Source of the DNA: Paenibacillus sp. yr247 | GTDB taxonomy: Bacteria > Bacillota > Bacilli > Paenibacillales > NBRC-103111 | Direction: 5' to 3' | Assembly: GCF_900103825.1 (NCBI RefSeq) | Contig: NZ_FNIF01000003.1 | Coordinates: forward strand, 62,001 to 126,000 | Length of the DNA: 64,000 bases | Notes under the pieces: model-generated | What the model saw: the letters and a program-made list of their open reading frames with translations, nothing else | Told to the model about the DNA's origin: nothing | Databases searched by the model: none | Shown: positions 16,480 through 24,675 of the stretch, in pieces | How positions within the stretch are numbered: position 1 is the first letter of the stretch | How the letters are laid out: each line of letters begins with the position of its first letter | Translations under genes and position numbers: made by a program

Positions 16480-16643
16480 GGCTCAGTCCCCCTGTTACTA
16501 TCGTTAAACTCAGGTTACCTTGCCTCAGTCTTTTCCAAAAGTACTAAGTTTATGTAGTACTAAACAAATCGTACCGACTTGGTTCAATGACGAAGCCCTA
16601 ATTCCCTATGGATGAAACTTTTAAAAGAATTGGCGTTACTTCA

Positions 16644-17489
16644 CTAACCAAATAAACCTTTGACGTACAAGCTTCGAAACTCGCTCGGTGTCATGCCTTC
16701 ATGCTCCTGGAACCGCTGGTTGAAGTAGCTTGCGCTGGCGTAACCTGATTCCTTCGCGATATCCTTGATCGATAAGTTCTCCTTTTCAATCAAACGCTGT
16801 TTAGCGAATTGAATACGGCAAAGGGTAATGAAGGATAGCGGCGTCATCGACATGGCTTTGCGAAATAATTTGCAGAAATAGTATGTGCTAACGCCTGTCA
16901 GCTCCGCCCATTCTTCCAAGATAAACGGTTGACAGGCTTTTTGCTGCATCGAGGGAAGTAAAGCAAGAATGCGATCCACAGACTCCATACCGCGATTTCC
17001 CGTTAAAGGTGCCGCATAGCTCATGAATTCACTCAGAATCATATACGTCAGCGTTGAGAGATTCGTTGTCCGAAGAATGTTCGTCGTCTCCGCTTCCTGC
17101 AGCAGCTCGTGAAATGCCTCTTCTAGTTCATTCCACCGTTTTAACGTCCATAAGGTACGTAGAAATCCTTTTTCCAGCATAAACTCCTTGACATGGCTCC
17201 CATAAAAGTGAACCCAACGGACATTCCATGGATCTTCCTTGGAGCTGTAGTATTTTTGTTCTTGATACGGAAAAAACAGGAAAGCATCCCCTTTTTGAAT
17301 CGGATACTGTTCACCTTCCATCTCCACATATCCTTTGCCCGATACGATAAAATGTAAGCTGAAGGTTTCACATAACCCTTCGGGTCGATAGACAGAATGA
17401 TTGGGGACGTCACGATACCAGCCAACGGATTCTGGAAAAATGAAATAAGAAGATCGCTGCAGCTTTGGCAGCATGACTTGCCTTTGCAT
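16644..17489 (-). CDS. AraC family transcriptional regulator
   Basis: A 281-residue AraC-type regulator. An N-terminal cupin (residues about 20-110, HFIVSGKGYVEMEGEQYPIQ, GDAFLFFPYQEQKYY) is the likely sugar sensor. The C-terminal double helix-turn-helix reads TGVSTYYFCKLFRKAMSMTP and IKDIAKESGYASASYFNQRF. AGGAGG before ATG 17489 fixes the start. It is divergent from the Gfo/Idh gene at 17622, and a palindrome ATATAACGTTATA lies in the shared region (17581-17593), so it probably controls the Gfo/Idh-aldo/keto reductase pair. Confidence 0.93.
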   Translation of the reverse strand: MQRQVMLPKLQRSSYFIFPESVGWYRDVPNHSVYRPEGLCETFSLHFIVSGKGYVEMEGEQYPIQKGDAFLFFPYQEQKYYSSKEDPWNVRWVHFYGSHVKEFMLEKGFLRTLWTLKRWNELEEAFHELLQEAETTNILRTTNLSTLTYMILSEFMSYAAPLTGNRGMESVDRILALLPSMQQKACQPFILEEWAELTGVSTYYFCKLFRKAMSMTPLSFITLCRIQFAKQRLIEKENLSIKDIAKESGYASASYFNQRFQEHEGMTPSEFRSLYVKGLFG

Positions 17490-17621
17490 CCTATATGGCC
17501 TCCTTACTTAATGACAATATTCCGATAGCCAATGCAATATATTATCATATTCATTTTAAATAACTCGTTTTATAATAACAATATAACGTTATAATTATTT
17601 TACTAAAGGAGATATGCAGCA

Positions 17622-18626
17622 ATGAAAAAGTTTCGTTGGGGAATTCTAGGTTGCGCCAATATTGCCCTTAAGGCTTGCATTCCTGGGATTAAACAGTCTA
17701 AAACTGGAATTGTAAGCGCTATTGCGAGCCGTAATTTGCAGAAGTCACAGGAAACTGCGGCTGCGCTCCATATTCCAAAGGCTTATGGCAGTTATGAAGA
17801 ATTAGTCGGGGATCCGGATATAGATGCCATATACATCCCCCTTCCGAACCATCTGCACAAAGAGTGGACGATCCGTGCTGCTGAAGCTGGTAAGCATGTG
17901 CTATGCGAAAAGCCAGCATCATTAACTGCTGATGAAGTGCAAGAAATGGTCACGGCCTGCGACCAAGCAGGTGTGTTGTTTGCCGAAGCGTTCATGTACA
18001 GACATCATCCCCGCTACGAGCGGATCAAAGCCATTATTGACTCCGGAGAAATCGGTGACGTTCGTGGTATTCATGGGACATTCACCTTTAGTAACCCTGG
18101 GGATAGCAAAAATGTTCGCTACGTGCGTGAATGGGGCGGCGGCTCGGTCTATGACGTTGGCTGTTACCCGTTGAGTGCAGCAAGAATGCTGTTAGGAAGA
18201 GAACCCGAGGCTGTAACAACTCATGCCTTCTTCTCACCTGAGCATGATGATGTTGATATGATGATGTCTGGCTTAGTCGAATTCAGTGGCAATGTTGCGC
18301 TAACATTCGATTGCGGGATGTGGGCCGCTTTCCGTAATACGCTCGAAATCGTCGGCGTGCATGGACGCCTTGAAGTCCCATCAGCTTTCATAACGCCAAC
18401 AGAGGAATCGGGTAATTTCATCGTCTATGTTGGAAATGAACGTCGTGAAGAAAAGGTTCCTTTCCTCAATCAATATGCGCTGCAGGCTGACGATTTGGCT
18501 TATGCCGCTTGGGGAGAGAAGTCGCTTCATTTCCCAGCAAGTGATGCAATTAACAACTTGAAATTAATTGATGCTTGTTTGAAATCAGCTAGAGAGCGTT
18601 CTCGAATCGTTATTAACCATTCATAA
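17622..18626 (+). CDS. Gfo/Idh/MocA family oxidoreductase
   Basis: A 334-residue NAD(P)-dependent sugar or inositol dehydrogenase. The Rossmann motif is GILGCANIALKACIPG at the N-terminus; IYIPLPNHLHKEW and the catalytic-site EKPASLTADE (Lys near residue 94) are diagnostic, as is YDVGCYPLSAARMLLG in the C-terminal domain. Substrate unknown. AAAGGAG upstream of ATG 17622. First gene of a two-gene unit with the aldo/keto reductase 23 bp downstream, opposite an AraC regulator; all three likely process one sugar or polyol. Confidence 0.93.
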   Translation: MKKFRWGILGCANIALKACIPGIKQSKTGIVSAIASRNLQKSQETAAALHIPKAYGSYEELVGDPDIDAIYIPLPNHLHKEWTIRAAEAGKHVLCEKPASLTADEVQEMVTACDQAGVLFAEAFMYRHHPRYERIKAIIDSGEIGDVRGIHGTFTFSNPGDSKNVRYVREWGGGSVYDVGCYPLSAARMLLGREPEAVTTHAFFSPEHDDVDMMMSGLVEFSGNVALTFDCGMWAAFRNTLEIVGVHGRLEVPSAFITPTEESGNFIVYVGNERREEKVPFLNQYALQADDLAYAAWGEKSLHFPASDAINNLKLIDACLKSARERSRIVINHS

Positions 18627-18649
18627 TCGAAAGGCTGGGATGAACTACT

Positions 18650-19588
18650 ATGAAGCACATTCAAATTAAAGGATTAGATAAACCTGTATCTAAACTTATC
18701 ATGGGATCCGATTTCTTTAGATTGGATAATGGTCATGAAGTCAGTGACCTCCTTGGGCATTATTTAGCTATAGGCGGAAATACGATTGACTCGGCATTCA
18801 TCTATTGTGGCGGCGAAAGCGAGCAAGCGATTGGGATATGGCTGGATGAAATGGGAAATCGCGATGCGATAAACATCTTTACCAAGGGTGCTCATCATGA
18901 CGAGCACGGACCTAGAGTGAATCCGGAAGCGATTCGCAGTGATCTGTTCACCAGTTTGGAACGGCTGCGCACCGACTACATAGATTTATATGCGCTCCAT
19001 CGCGATGACCCCGCGACACCGGTTGGCGTTATCCTCGAAGCGCTGAATGAACATGTGGAAGCTGGCCGAATCCGCGCCTTTGGCGGTTCCAACTGGACAC
19101 ACGAGCGTCTGCAAGAAGCAGCTGACTATGCCGATCAGCATGGTCTAATCGGCTTCAGCTTCAGCAGCCCTAACCTCAGCTTGGCTAAAGCAAACGAGCC
19201 GTTCTGGCCCGGCTGCGTCTCAACTGATGAAGGGGCGCTGCATTGGCACGAAGCCAGGCAGTTTCCTCTGCTGTCCTGGTCTTCTCAGGCACGCGGATTT
19301 TTTAGCGGGCGGTTCACGCCCGAGAACCTTGATAATGCCGACCTCGTCCGCGTCTTCTACAGCGACGAGAACTGGACGAGGCTGCGCCGCGCTGAACAGC
19401 TGGCGCAGGAAAAAGGCGTAAGCGCGATCCAAATCGCGCTCGCCTACGTGCTAAGCCAGCCGTTCCCGGCATGCGCGCTCATCGGCCCGCGCAGCGAAGC
19501 CGAAATGTACTCTTGCCGTGACGGGGCGGAGCTCGTGCTGACTCCGCATGAGCTGGCATGGCTTGATTTGACCGCAGCTACTGTGTAG
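18650..19588 (+). CDS. Aldo/keto reductase
   Basis: A 312-residue aldo/keto reductase. The barrel starts with VSKLIMGSDFFRL; GGNTIDSAFIYCGGESEQAIG carries the catalytic Asp and Tyr, NIFTKGAHH the Lys, and YALHRDDPATPVG the His. It should reduce a sugar or aldehyde with NADPH. Its second half (from about 19150) is visibly GC-richer than the first. The gene follows the Gfo/Idh dehydrogenase and ends with a strong terminator at 19636. A hairpin CCGCAGCTAC/GTAGCTGCGG overlaps the stop codon. Confidence 0.92.
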   Translation: MKHIQIKGLDKPVSKLIMGSDFFRLDNGHEVSDLLGHYLAIGGNTIDSAFIYCGGESEQAIGIWLDEMGNRDAINIFTKGAHHDEHGPRVNPEAIRSDLFTSLERLRTDYIDLYALHRDDPATPVGVILEALNEHVEAGRIRAFGGSNWTHERLQEAADYADQHGLIGFSFSSPNLSLAKANEPFWPGCVSTDEGALHWHEARQFPLLSWSSQARGFFSGRFTPENLDNADLVRVFYSDENWTRLRRAEQLAQEKGVSAIQIALAYVLSQPFPACALIGPRSEAEMYSCRDGAELVLTPHELAWLDLTAATV

Positions 19589-19635
19589 CTGCGGCACCCC
19601 CTTTGAAGGCAGCGTAAGCGTGTCTCTTAGATGGA

Positions 19636-19667
19636 AGCCCCGGATGATAATTGAGCCGGGGCTTTTT
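19636..19667 (+). terminator. Terminator of the Gfo/Idh-AKR unit
   Basis: AGCCCCGG and CCGGGGCT form an 8-bp GC-rich stem followed by TTTT. The remaining bases up to the promoter at 19788 show nothing else that I can identify. Confidence 0.85.
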
Positions 19668-19787
19668 GGGTTTTGTAGCCTTTGTTAGTGAGCTCGACGG
19701 ATCGGACGACGTTATGCGTTTTTTTCATCGCTATGGAGGTACTTCTCACTTTCACTCTTCGACGCCATCCGATAGACGGCTTATCCG

Positions 19788-19817
19788 TTGACATGATAAG
19801 ATACAAGTAAGCATTAT
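19788..19817 (+). promoter_or_regulatory. Promoter of the DeoR-type regulator
   Basis: TTGACA (19788-19793), 18 bp, CATTAT (19812-19817). The start codon is 93 bp downstream, leaving a leader that contains the hairpin element at 19868-19906. Confidence 0.55.
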
Positions 19818-19867
19818 CTACATAATTGTTATCTTTTATGAAAAATTAGAGTTTACTTATCGTATCG

Positions 19868-19906
19868 ATGTTAGTTAGCTTTCCTGCAGGGAAGCTTTTA
19901 GGAGGT
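19868..19906 (+). repeat. Hairpin element ending in the Shine-Dalgarno (deoR copy)
   Basis: AGCTTTCC and GGGAAGCT pair over 8 bp (one G-T) around loop TGCA, then TTTAGGAGG leads to ATG 19910. Upstream bases (CTTATCGTATCGATGTTAGTT) resemble the flank of the copy before mltG. This is the most diverged of four copies in the window. Confidence 0.5.
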
Positions 19907-19909
19907 ACC

Positions 19910-20665
19910 ATGGGAAAGACAGATATTCGCCGAGATGCCATTATGCAAGCCATAAAAGATAAAGGCTCCATCGCCTTGACCGATATCGTACAGCAATTCG
20001 CCGTATCAGAAGCAACAGCCCGGCGGGATCTTGAGATTCTGGAGCAAGAGAAGCGCTGCATTCGCACCTTCGGCGGTGCCGTACTAGAAAGCTTAAAGGT
20101 CGAAGTCCCCTTTTTCAACAAAATGGACCTTTACACCGATGAGAAAAAAGAAATCGCCGATAAGGCGCTGCGCTACATTGAAGATGGCGATATCATCGGT
20201 TTAACAGGTGGAACAACAACGACATTTATCGCTAAAAAGCTAAACCAATTCAAGAATCTCACCGTCATCACGAATGCGGTGAACATCGCCTATGAGCTAA
20301 TCGGCACACAAGGTCTGCAGCTCATTCTTACTGGCGGTGTGATTCGCACCCAAACCTTCGAGCTGTCAGGGCCGCTCGCCAATGCTACATTAGATAATCT
20401 CAGCATTCGCAAGACATTCATGGGTGTAGACGGCATTTCGTTAACTCGCGGCATGATGATTTATAACGAGCTGGAAGCCGAGACCAATCGGCGAATGATG
20501 AAGCAATCTATGGAAACTTACCTCGTTGCCGATCATTCCAAGTTCAGCCGAAGCTCCTTATTTGTGATAGGCGAAGTTCAAGAAACTATCGGGATTATCA
20601 GCGATTCAAAGGTAACACCTGAAATGAAGATTGCCTTTAAAGAAGCCGGGGCGCCATTTTTGTAA
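19910..20665 (+). CDS. DeoR family transcriptional regulator
   Basis: A 251-residue DeoR-type regulator of sugar metabolism. The helix-turn-helix lies at about residues 6-60 (DIVQQFAVSEATARRDLEIL, KRCIRTFGGAVL) and the sugar-phosphate sensor follows (DGDIIGLTGGTTTTFIAKKL, LILTGGVIRTQTFELSG, MGVDGISLTRG). GGAGG four bases before ATG 19910 fixes the start. It stands alone, so its targets lie elsewhere or are the upstream sugar genes. Its leader holds the hairpin element that recurs in front of aas, pdhB and mltG. Confidence 0.93.
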   Translation: MGKTDIRRDAIMQAIKDKGSIALTDIVQQFAVSEATARRDLEILEQEKRCIRTFGGAVLESLKVEVPFFNKMDLYTDEKKEIADKALRYIEDGDIIGLTGGTTTTFIAKKLNQFKNLTVITNAVNIAYELIGTQGLQLILTGGVIRTQTFELSGPLANATLDNLSIRKTFMGVDGISLTRGMMIYNELEAETNRRMMKQSMETYLVADHSKFSRSSLFVIGEVQETIGIISDSKVTPEMKIAFKEAGAPFL

Positions 20666-20671
20666 AAAAAT

Positions 20672-20716
20672 AAAACTCGATCTCTCTGATAATAACCAGC
20701 GGGATCGAGTTTTTTC
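20672..20716. terminator. Bidirectional terminator between deoR-type and tetR-type genes
   Basis: AAAACTCGATC and GATCGAGTTTTTT pair across a 20-nt loop; it overlaps the stop of the convergent TetR gene. Confidence 0.8.
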
Positions 20717-21299
20717 ATATTTTATGCGCGTAATCAGAACTTATAATACCATGGTAAAGAATCGTCGTTAGCTGTTCTCTGACATTCGTTAGCGAGCCTG
20801 CACCCGCCATCAAATTACTTTTCATGCTAAATTCTTTCATAAACGTCAGATACATGATTAGAATGTGAGGTGAAATATCCTTGCGGATTTGTCCCAATTG
20901 CTGTCCTTTGAAGATCAGCATTTCGAATTCCGGAATGATTTTATCCTGGTTGAAGTCAAGGATACGCTGCATCAAATGCGGGAAGGAGTCGCGCAGATCT
21001 GTCACGAAAATATCCGTTATATTTTTGGCAAACGTATCCCCCATTTTCGTAAAAAGTGAGAGCGCCTCAATCGGCTCCTTCGCCTGATCCATAACTTCAC
21101 GAAATAGACGGTGACCCTCGGCAATCAGCTTATCGACGACCTGTTCGACCAGACCTTCTTTATTTTGAAAGTAGTTGTAAATGGTCATCTTGGAAACAGG
21201 CGTTTGTTCAGCAATTTGCTCCATATTCGTTTGTGAGATCCCTTGTTCGAGGAACAAGCGCATACCTGTTTCAATCACTTTTTGCTTTTTACTCACCAT
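20715..21299 (-). CDS. TetR family transcriptional regulator
   Basis: A 194-residue TetR-type repressor. The N-terminal helix-turn-helix is MEQIAEQTPVSKMTIYNYF with the typical NKEGLVEQVVDKLI after it; the C-terminal ligand domain is not family-specific. It is the last gene of an operon with an ABC exporter (ATPase 22100, permease 21303; three bases separate permease and regulator). A near-palindrome before the operon at 23021-23042 is its probable operator, making the exporter self-controlled and inducible. Confidence 0.92.
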   Translation of the reverse strand: MVSKKQKVIETGMRLFLEQGISQTNMEQIAEQTPVSKMTIYNYFQNKEGLVEQVVDKLIAEGHRLFREVMDQAKEPIEALSLFTKMGDTFAKNITDIFVTDLRDSFPHLMQRILDFNQDKIIPEFEMLIFKGQQLGQIRKDISPHILIMYLTFMKEFSMKSNLMAGAGSLTNVREQLTTILYHGIISSDYAHKI

Positions 21300-21302
21300 C
21301 CG

Positions 21303-22100
21303 TCACGATAAATCCCTTCGTTGTAAAATATAGCTCCCAATCCAAATCCCGCCGATATATATTCCTAATGTAACTAGCAGCCCAGAAACTGTCAACCCAC
21401 TTCCTTTAACAACAGCAGCTGCATCAAAGAGATGCATAGGGCTGAGTTTAGAAAGCTTTTGAAGAAACCGCCCGCCGCCACCAAGAATAGTCGGGATGAA
21501 CGAGCCAAGCAATATACCAAAGCCGACAGCCATCGACGTTCGTTCTGAAGTAAATAAAGGTGTCAGCATGTAACCAATTCCTGATAAAAGTAGACATATC
21601 AAGTATCCGCCAGTTGTAAGCAGTATGATATTTCCAGGATCATTCACCCCAATGGTTAAAGCGGCAATCAGCAGGGTGAGCGAAGCAGCCACGATAAACA
21701 ACAAAGTCAACGAAAAGAAATGCGCGACAACTTTTGAAATGAAAACCTGTCCCCGTGTGTAAGGTAGCGCGAACAAGAATTCACCTGTCCCCCGATCTAG
21801 TTCCTTAGCTATGGAGGAAGCAGCCCAAATGGCGGCAAAGCAGCCTAAAAGCAAAACTAAAATGGTATAGGCCTGACTTGCAAAATACCCTTCAAAGGAC
21901 TTAAAACTATCTGGAACAATATTAAATGCGGCCAAGAGGGGTTTGGGCATGGAACCAATCAACTTAATCATTTCGGGATTGCCAATATAGGAATCGGCTT
22001 TCATTAAAAGCAAAGCGATCAACAAAGAAGACACGAAGATAGCCCATAGTACACTTTTTTGAATTTGACGCAGTTCGTGAAGAATTAGATTCCATTTCAT
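21303..22100 (-). CDS. ABC-2 type exporter permease
   Basis: A 265-residue membrane protein with six hydrophobic segments. The segment ELDRGTGEFLFALPYTRGQV after TM2 is characteristic of ABC-2/ABC2_membrane permeases that partner a single ATPase. Probably exports a drug, antimicrobial peptide or lipid. Its start overlaps the stop of the ATPase gene by one base (TAATG type coupling), and the TetR regulator follows. Confidence 0.9.
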   Translation of the reverse strand: MKWNLILHELRQIQKSVLWAIFVSSLLIALLLMKADSYIGNPEMIKLIGSMPKPLLAAFNIVPDSFKSFEGYFASQAYTILVLLLGCFAAIWAASSIAKELDRGTGEFLFALPYTRGQVFISKVVAHFFSLTLLFIVAASLTLLIAALTIGVNDPGNIILLTTGGYLICLLLSGIGYMLTPLFTSERTSMAVGFGILLGSFIPTILGGGGRFLQKLSKLSPMHLFDAAAVVKGSGLTVSGLLVTLGIYIGGIWIGSYILQRRDLS

Positions 22101-23002
22101 TATTGTTTCACCTCGTCCCGGTAGTACGCCATAAATAATTCTTCCACCGTCGGCTTTCGAATCATCACATCCTGAATCGGCAGTAAGGCTAGTTTTGCCA
22201 GTACTTCATTCAGCCTTCTACCTGTGCGCAGATGATGATGTGTGCCGTCGTAAGTTACACTTCCATCCAATTGGTTAAGTCCGTAACGCAGTCTTAGATC
22301 TCCCGACTCTTGAAAGCCAACCACAACGACATGATCACCCGGCTCCGATAATTCACTTACTTTGGAAGTCCGCAGTATTTTCCCTTCTCGTATGAAGGCG
22401 ACACGTTCGCAAATTTTCTCAACCTCATTCAACACATGTGTGGAGAAAAAAACCGTCATCCCTCTTTGCTTCTTCAGTTCGGACAGCAACTCAAAAAAGG
22501 AGTGCTGAACTAATGGATCTAACCCTGAGGTCGGCTCATCAAGAATAAATAACTCCGGCTCATGCAGCAAGGCAAGAACAATCCCCATCTTCTTACGATT
22601 ACCTAGTGAATAAGTTCGGATTTTCGAGCTCATGTCCCATTGAAGTCTCTCCGCGTATACGGCTGCACGTGTGTTTTTCAAGCTTAAGCCATAGGCCGCA
22701 GCAGCTAACTCCAATGCCTGTTTTCCGGTCATATCCGGATAAAAATGAATTTCGGATGGTAAATAACCAATCCTCTTTCGCAAATCGGCTCTGTCACCAA
22801 TCACGCGCTGGCCAAAAAGATGAATCTCTCCTCTTGTCGGAGCATTGAGCTGCATCAGTAATCGAATAGTCGTGGACTTTCCTGCACCATTGGGTCCAAT
22901 GAAGCCAAATATTTCACCTTGGTCAATCTCCAAATCAACATCGAAAATCCCTTGATGGTTGCCATAATCTTTCGTAAGATTAGCCGTCTTAAGCACATGC
23001 AT
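22100..23002 (-). CDS. ABC transporter ATP-binding protein
   Basis: A 300-residue ABC ATPase: Walker A FIGPNGAGKSTTIRLL (about residues 33-48), signature YSLGNRKKMGIVLALLHEP, which replaces the usual LSGGQ with SLGNR, Walker B LFILDEPTSGLDPL and the H-loop FFSTHVLNEV. The C-terminal extension of about 80 residues is of the type seen in BcrA/NatA-like exporters. I chose ATG 23002 (GAGGTG eight bases upstream) over the ATG five codons earlier. It is the first gene of the exporter-TetR operon. Confidence 0.92.
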   Translation of the reverse strand: MHVLKTANLTKDYGNHQGIFDVDLEIDQGEIFGFIGPNGAGKSTTIRLLMQLNAPTRGEIHLFGQRVIGDRADLRKRIGYLPSEIHFYPDMTGKQALELAAAAYGLSLKNTRAAVYAERLQWDMSSKIRTYSLGNRKKMGIVLALLHEPELFILDEPTSGLDPLVQHSFFELLSELKKQRGMTVFFSTHVLNEVEKICERVAFIREGKILRTSKVSELSEPGDHVVVVGFQESGDLRLRYGLNQLDGSVTYDGTHHHLRTGRRLNEVLAKLALLPIQDVMIRKPTVEELFMAYYRDEVKQ

Positions 23003-23020
23003 AGAGCAGCACCTCATTTG

Positions 23021-23042
23021 TACTTATATTTATAAATAAGTA
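23021..23042. promoter_or_regulatory. Near-palindromic operator before the ABC-TetR operon
   Basis: TACTTAT and ATAAGTA are inverted repeats 8 bp apart within 22 bp, the size expected for a TetR dimer. It lies 19 bp upstream of the ATPase start. Confidence 0.6.
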
Positions 23043-23120
23043 TATAATCACCCTATTTCAACTTAATGTCAATGATTATTTTACTTTTTTCATTAAAAAG
23101 TATACATATAAGCGATGTAC

Positions 23121-23152
23121 ACAAAAAAAGCCTCCCGAAAATCGGAAGGCTT
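23121..23152 (-). terminator. Terminator of the MFS gene at 23165
   Basis: On the minus strand AAGCCTTCCGA and TCGGGAGGCTT form an 11-bp stem, then TTTTTTTGTG. Confidence 0.85.
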
Positions 23153-23164
23153 CGCATATTTGCA

Positions 23165-24421
23165 TTACTCGTTGCTCGGTTGCGCCGTAACACTTGGCTT
23201 ATATTTCAGCGAAGGCAGCATAATGAATACACCAATTAGAAAAAGTGCCGCTGATGTGATATAGATCATTTCAAGGGAGAAGGAGGCCTTAATACTTCCG
23301 GCCAAACTCATAGTGAGGACCATGGCTCCCATAAACAGAGGGTTCAAAATACCATTTACACGACCAACAAACGCTTCCTCAGTGTTACCCAGAATCATCG
23401 TATTAATACCAATTTGGATGGCAGGCAGGACAAGTCCGGAAAGAAATTGCATCAAAAGTGCAAGCCACAGAAAATGTGTCATGCCCATAGCTGCAAACGT
23501 CACGACACTTACTGACATCCCTAATATTAACAAAGCTTGCGGTGACATTTTTTTAGAAAAGCCCATCGTCAGGCCTCCGCCGATAATCATCGCGATACCA
23601 TTCGTCGCCATGAACCATTGCAAGTTCTCTTTAGGCAAGCCTAGATTTTCCGTGACCAGATAGATACCAAGTGGACTGATTAGACCAATAGCAAGACCAG
23701 CTACAGCAAAGCATCCACCTAAGGTGACAAGCATTTTATTTTTCTGCACATAACGAAAGCCTTCACCCATTTCAGCAAAAATGTGGGTAGATGGTTGTTC
23801 AGCACCTCGGTCAGCTTTACGATCGGCTGGAAGAAACGTCAGAACAAGTGCAGAAAGCAAGAAGCAAACCCCCATAATGGCTACTGCGACTTCGATACCA
23901 AAGTGATAGTAGACGAAGGTCCCCATGATAGGACCCAAGATCATAAAGATAGCCATCATCGATTGAAACAACGACATCCCCATTTGCATTTGGGACTCAT
24001 GCACATGAACCTTGAACAGCTTCATCCCGGATGGTTGTGAGAATTGGGATAGGATGGAGGATACTAATGTGGCAAAAAAGATCGCTTTCCATGATCCATA
24101 ATACAGGGTAACCATTATGACAAACACGGAGACTGCACTCAGAATATCGCACCAAACCATCGTCAGCTTGGGCCGCCAGCGATCAGCAAAAGCACCGCCG
24201 ATAAAAGAAAAAATAAAGATCGGTGCAAACTCGGCAACTGAAATCAAGGAAACCGAGTAAGGATCGTTATTCGTCATGTCAGTCACATAGAGAAGAATTG
24301 CAAAGTTACGAATCCAAATTCCGATTTGAAGGAAAATACCCGATAACATAATGGACTGAACGAAGCGATTTGCAAAAAAAGAACGCATCGTCGGCGCATT
24401 AGAAGAAATTGCTTGTGACAT
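23165..24421 (-). CDS. MFS transporter
   Basis: A 418-residue major facilitator with about twelve hydrophobic segments (IFLQIGIWIRNFAILLYVTD, the MFS loop GGAFADRWRPKLTMVW, and FSQPSGMKLFKVHVHESQM as the central-cytoplasmic signature of MFS_3-like proteins). Probably an exporter of unknown substrate. ATG 24421 follows AAGGGG at 11 nt; two earlier in-frame ATGs lack a ribosome binding site. It is a single gene. The upstream region holds two inverted repeats (24472-24488 and about 24553-24570) that may bind a regulator encoded elsewhere. Confidence 0.9.
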   Translation of the reverse strand: MSQAISSNAPTMRSFFANRFVQSIMLSGIFLQIGIWIRNFAILLYVTDMTNNDPYSVSLISVAEFAPIFIFSFIGGAFADRWRPKLTMVWCDILSAVSVFVIMVTLYYGSWKAIFFATLVSSILSQFSQPSGMKLFKVHVHESQMQMGMSLFQSMMAIFMILGPIMGTFVYYHFGIEVAVAIMGVCFLLSALVLTFLPADRKADRGAEQPSTHIFAEMGEGFRYVQKNKMLVTLGGCFAVAGLAIGLISPLGIYLVTENLGLPKENLQWFMATNGIAMIIGGGLTMGFSKKMSPQALLILGMSVSVVTFAAMGMTHFLWLALLMQFLSGLVLPAIQIGINTMILGNTEEAFVGRVNGILNPLFMGAMVLTMSLAGSIKASFSLEMIYITSAALFLIGVFIMLPSLKYKPSVTAQPSNE

Positions 24422-24471
24422 AGAAAAAAACACCCCTTCGTAAATAGATAGTTCCATAAAACTAGACCTCA

Positions 24472-24570
24472 TTCCGACGTAATCGGAACTAATAAAGTTT
24501 CACAAACCTCATTTACTGTAACCCAAAAGGGTGTTTAACGTCTAGTGCAATAGGTCATATGACTGGTCAT
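24472..24570. promoter_or_regulatory. Two inverted repeats upstream of the MFS gene
   Basis: TTCCGACGTAATCGGAA (24472-24488) is a 6-bp inverted repeat around five bases. GGTCATATGACTGGTCAT (24553-24570) holds the palindrome GTCATATGAC plus a repeated GGTCAT. Either may be an operator; neither has an identified regulator. Confidence 0.35.
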
Positions 24571-24675
24571 ATTTGTAAGTGACTCACTGCTCATCCCTGG
24601 TCCGACAATAAGGCGGCGACGACAACGTCTCGCAAGCCGAGATTCGCGGCGAAGGTGACGACACCCCCTGTCCCA

